Of a DNA stretch of 44,076 bases, positions 43,901 through 44,076 are shown in pieces. Location: NCBI GenBank assembly GCA_023511875.1, contig JAIMAQ010000015.1:1-44076 (forward strand). Reading direction: 5' to 3'. The DNA is from Thermoflavifilum sp. Its GTDB lineage: Bacteria; Bacteroidota; Bacteroidia; Chitinophagales; Chitinophagaceae. The notes beneath the pieces are model-generated. The model had not been told where the DNA came from and made no database searches. It saw nothing but the letters and a program-made list of their open reading frames with translations. Positions within the stretch are counted from its first letter, which is position 1, and each line of letters begins with the position of its first letter. The position numbers were made by a program, and so were the translations under genes.

Positions 43901-44076
43901 CACTTCGATACGCTTCGCTACTCAGTGACCGTGGAGCCTCGCCAAACGACCTTCAGACAAATGGCGTTAATTTTAGCCATTTTTCTGGCAGTCTTGAACT
44001 TTCTTTGCTTCTTTCTTTGTTTCAAGACAAAGAAAGAAGATTACATCATTCTCCATCAAATCAAACTTCCAGTAAT
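43901..44076. repeat. Palindromic extragenic repeat, copy F
   Basis: 43971-44039 is nearly identical to copies A, B and D and in the same orientation; the perfect hairpin arms are 44008-44020 and 44027-44039 (13 bp), loop TTCAAG. The bases after it (ATTACATCATTCTCCATCA) match those after copy A with few changes. A preceding block (43904-43970; CTTCGATACGCTTCGCTACT near its start) resembles the block at 550-590. The window edge may truncate the unit. Frames crossing it are not genes. Confidence 0.75.

Overview
The window looks like chromosomal DNA of a Bacteroidota bacterium, most probably a Chitinophagaceae-type member. The evidence is moderate-to-low G+C, a CzcCBA efflux set, a PorT-like outer-membrane barrel, a Bacteroidota-restricted 171-aa conserved protein, a rhamnose operon with a fused RhaE/RhaW enzyme and a GntR-type regulator, and several promoters with the Bacteroidota -7 element TAnnTTTG. 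No phage, integrase, transposase or CRISPR array was seen. The genus is inferred from gene content and is not proven.

Layout. Positions 1-660 and 43901-44076 carry copies of one palindromic extragenic repeat, so near-identical repeats bracket the window in the same orientation. Then come a LacI-type regulator, pyrE (convergent), a Nudix hydrolase and a DinB protein (0.8-3.7 kb); a three-gene heavy-metal RND efflux operon on the minus strand (3.8-9.4 kb); an outer-membrane beta-barrel and Lon protease (9.6-12.8 kb); a PyrR-like phosphoribosyltransferase; a two-gene membrane iron-sulfur oxidoreductase (13.8-16.0 kb); small housekeeping genes including a ThuA-like protein, a deaminase, tRNA-Arg(ACG), rlmH, a rhomboid protease and tilS (16-20.8 kb); DUF488, etfB, etfA, a bifunctional nuclease and ispE (20.9-24.6 kb). 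EtfAB and the iron-sulfur pair together resemble the route that passes acyl-CoA dehydrogenase electrons to menaquinone.

From 24.7 to 34.7 kb lies a sugar catabolic island: an MFS sugar permease, a secreted GH2 enzyme, a GntR-type regulator, rhamnulokinase, L-rhamnose isomerase and a fused rhamnulose-phosphate aldolase/lactaldehyde dehydrogenase.

The most striking region is the minus-strand run of ten tightly packed genes from 43457 down to 34837: crcB (fluoride channel), DUF190, CYTH triphosphatase, an unknown 145-aa protein, enolase, inorganic pyrophosphatase, metallophosphoesterase, MFS transporter, dynamin-like GTPase and a short MutS-like ATPase. At its head is a clear fluoride (crcB-motif) riboswitch. 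The 3' pseudoknot strand of its aptamer is also perfectly complementary over 11 bases to the start of the crcB coding region, which suggests a translational ON switch. Enolase and pyrophosphatase are the classic fluoride-poisoned enzymes, so this reads as one operon that exports fluoride and replenishes its targets, with several unstudied passengers.
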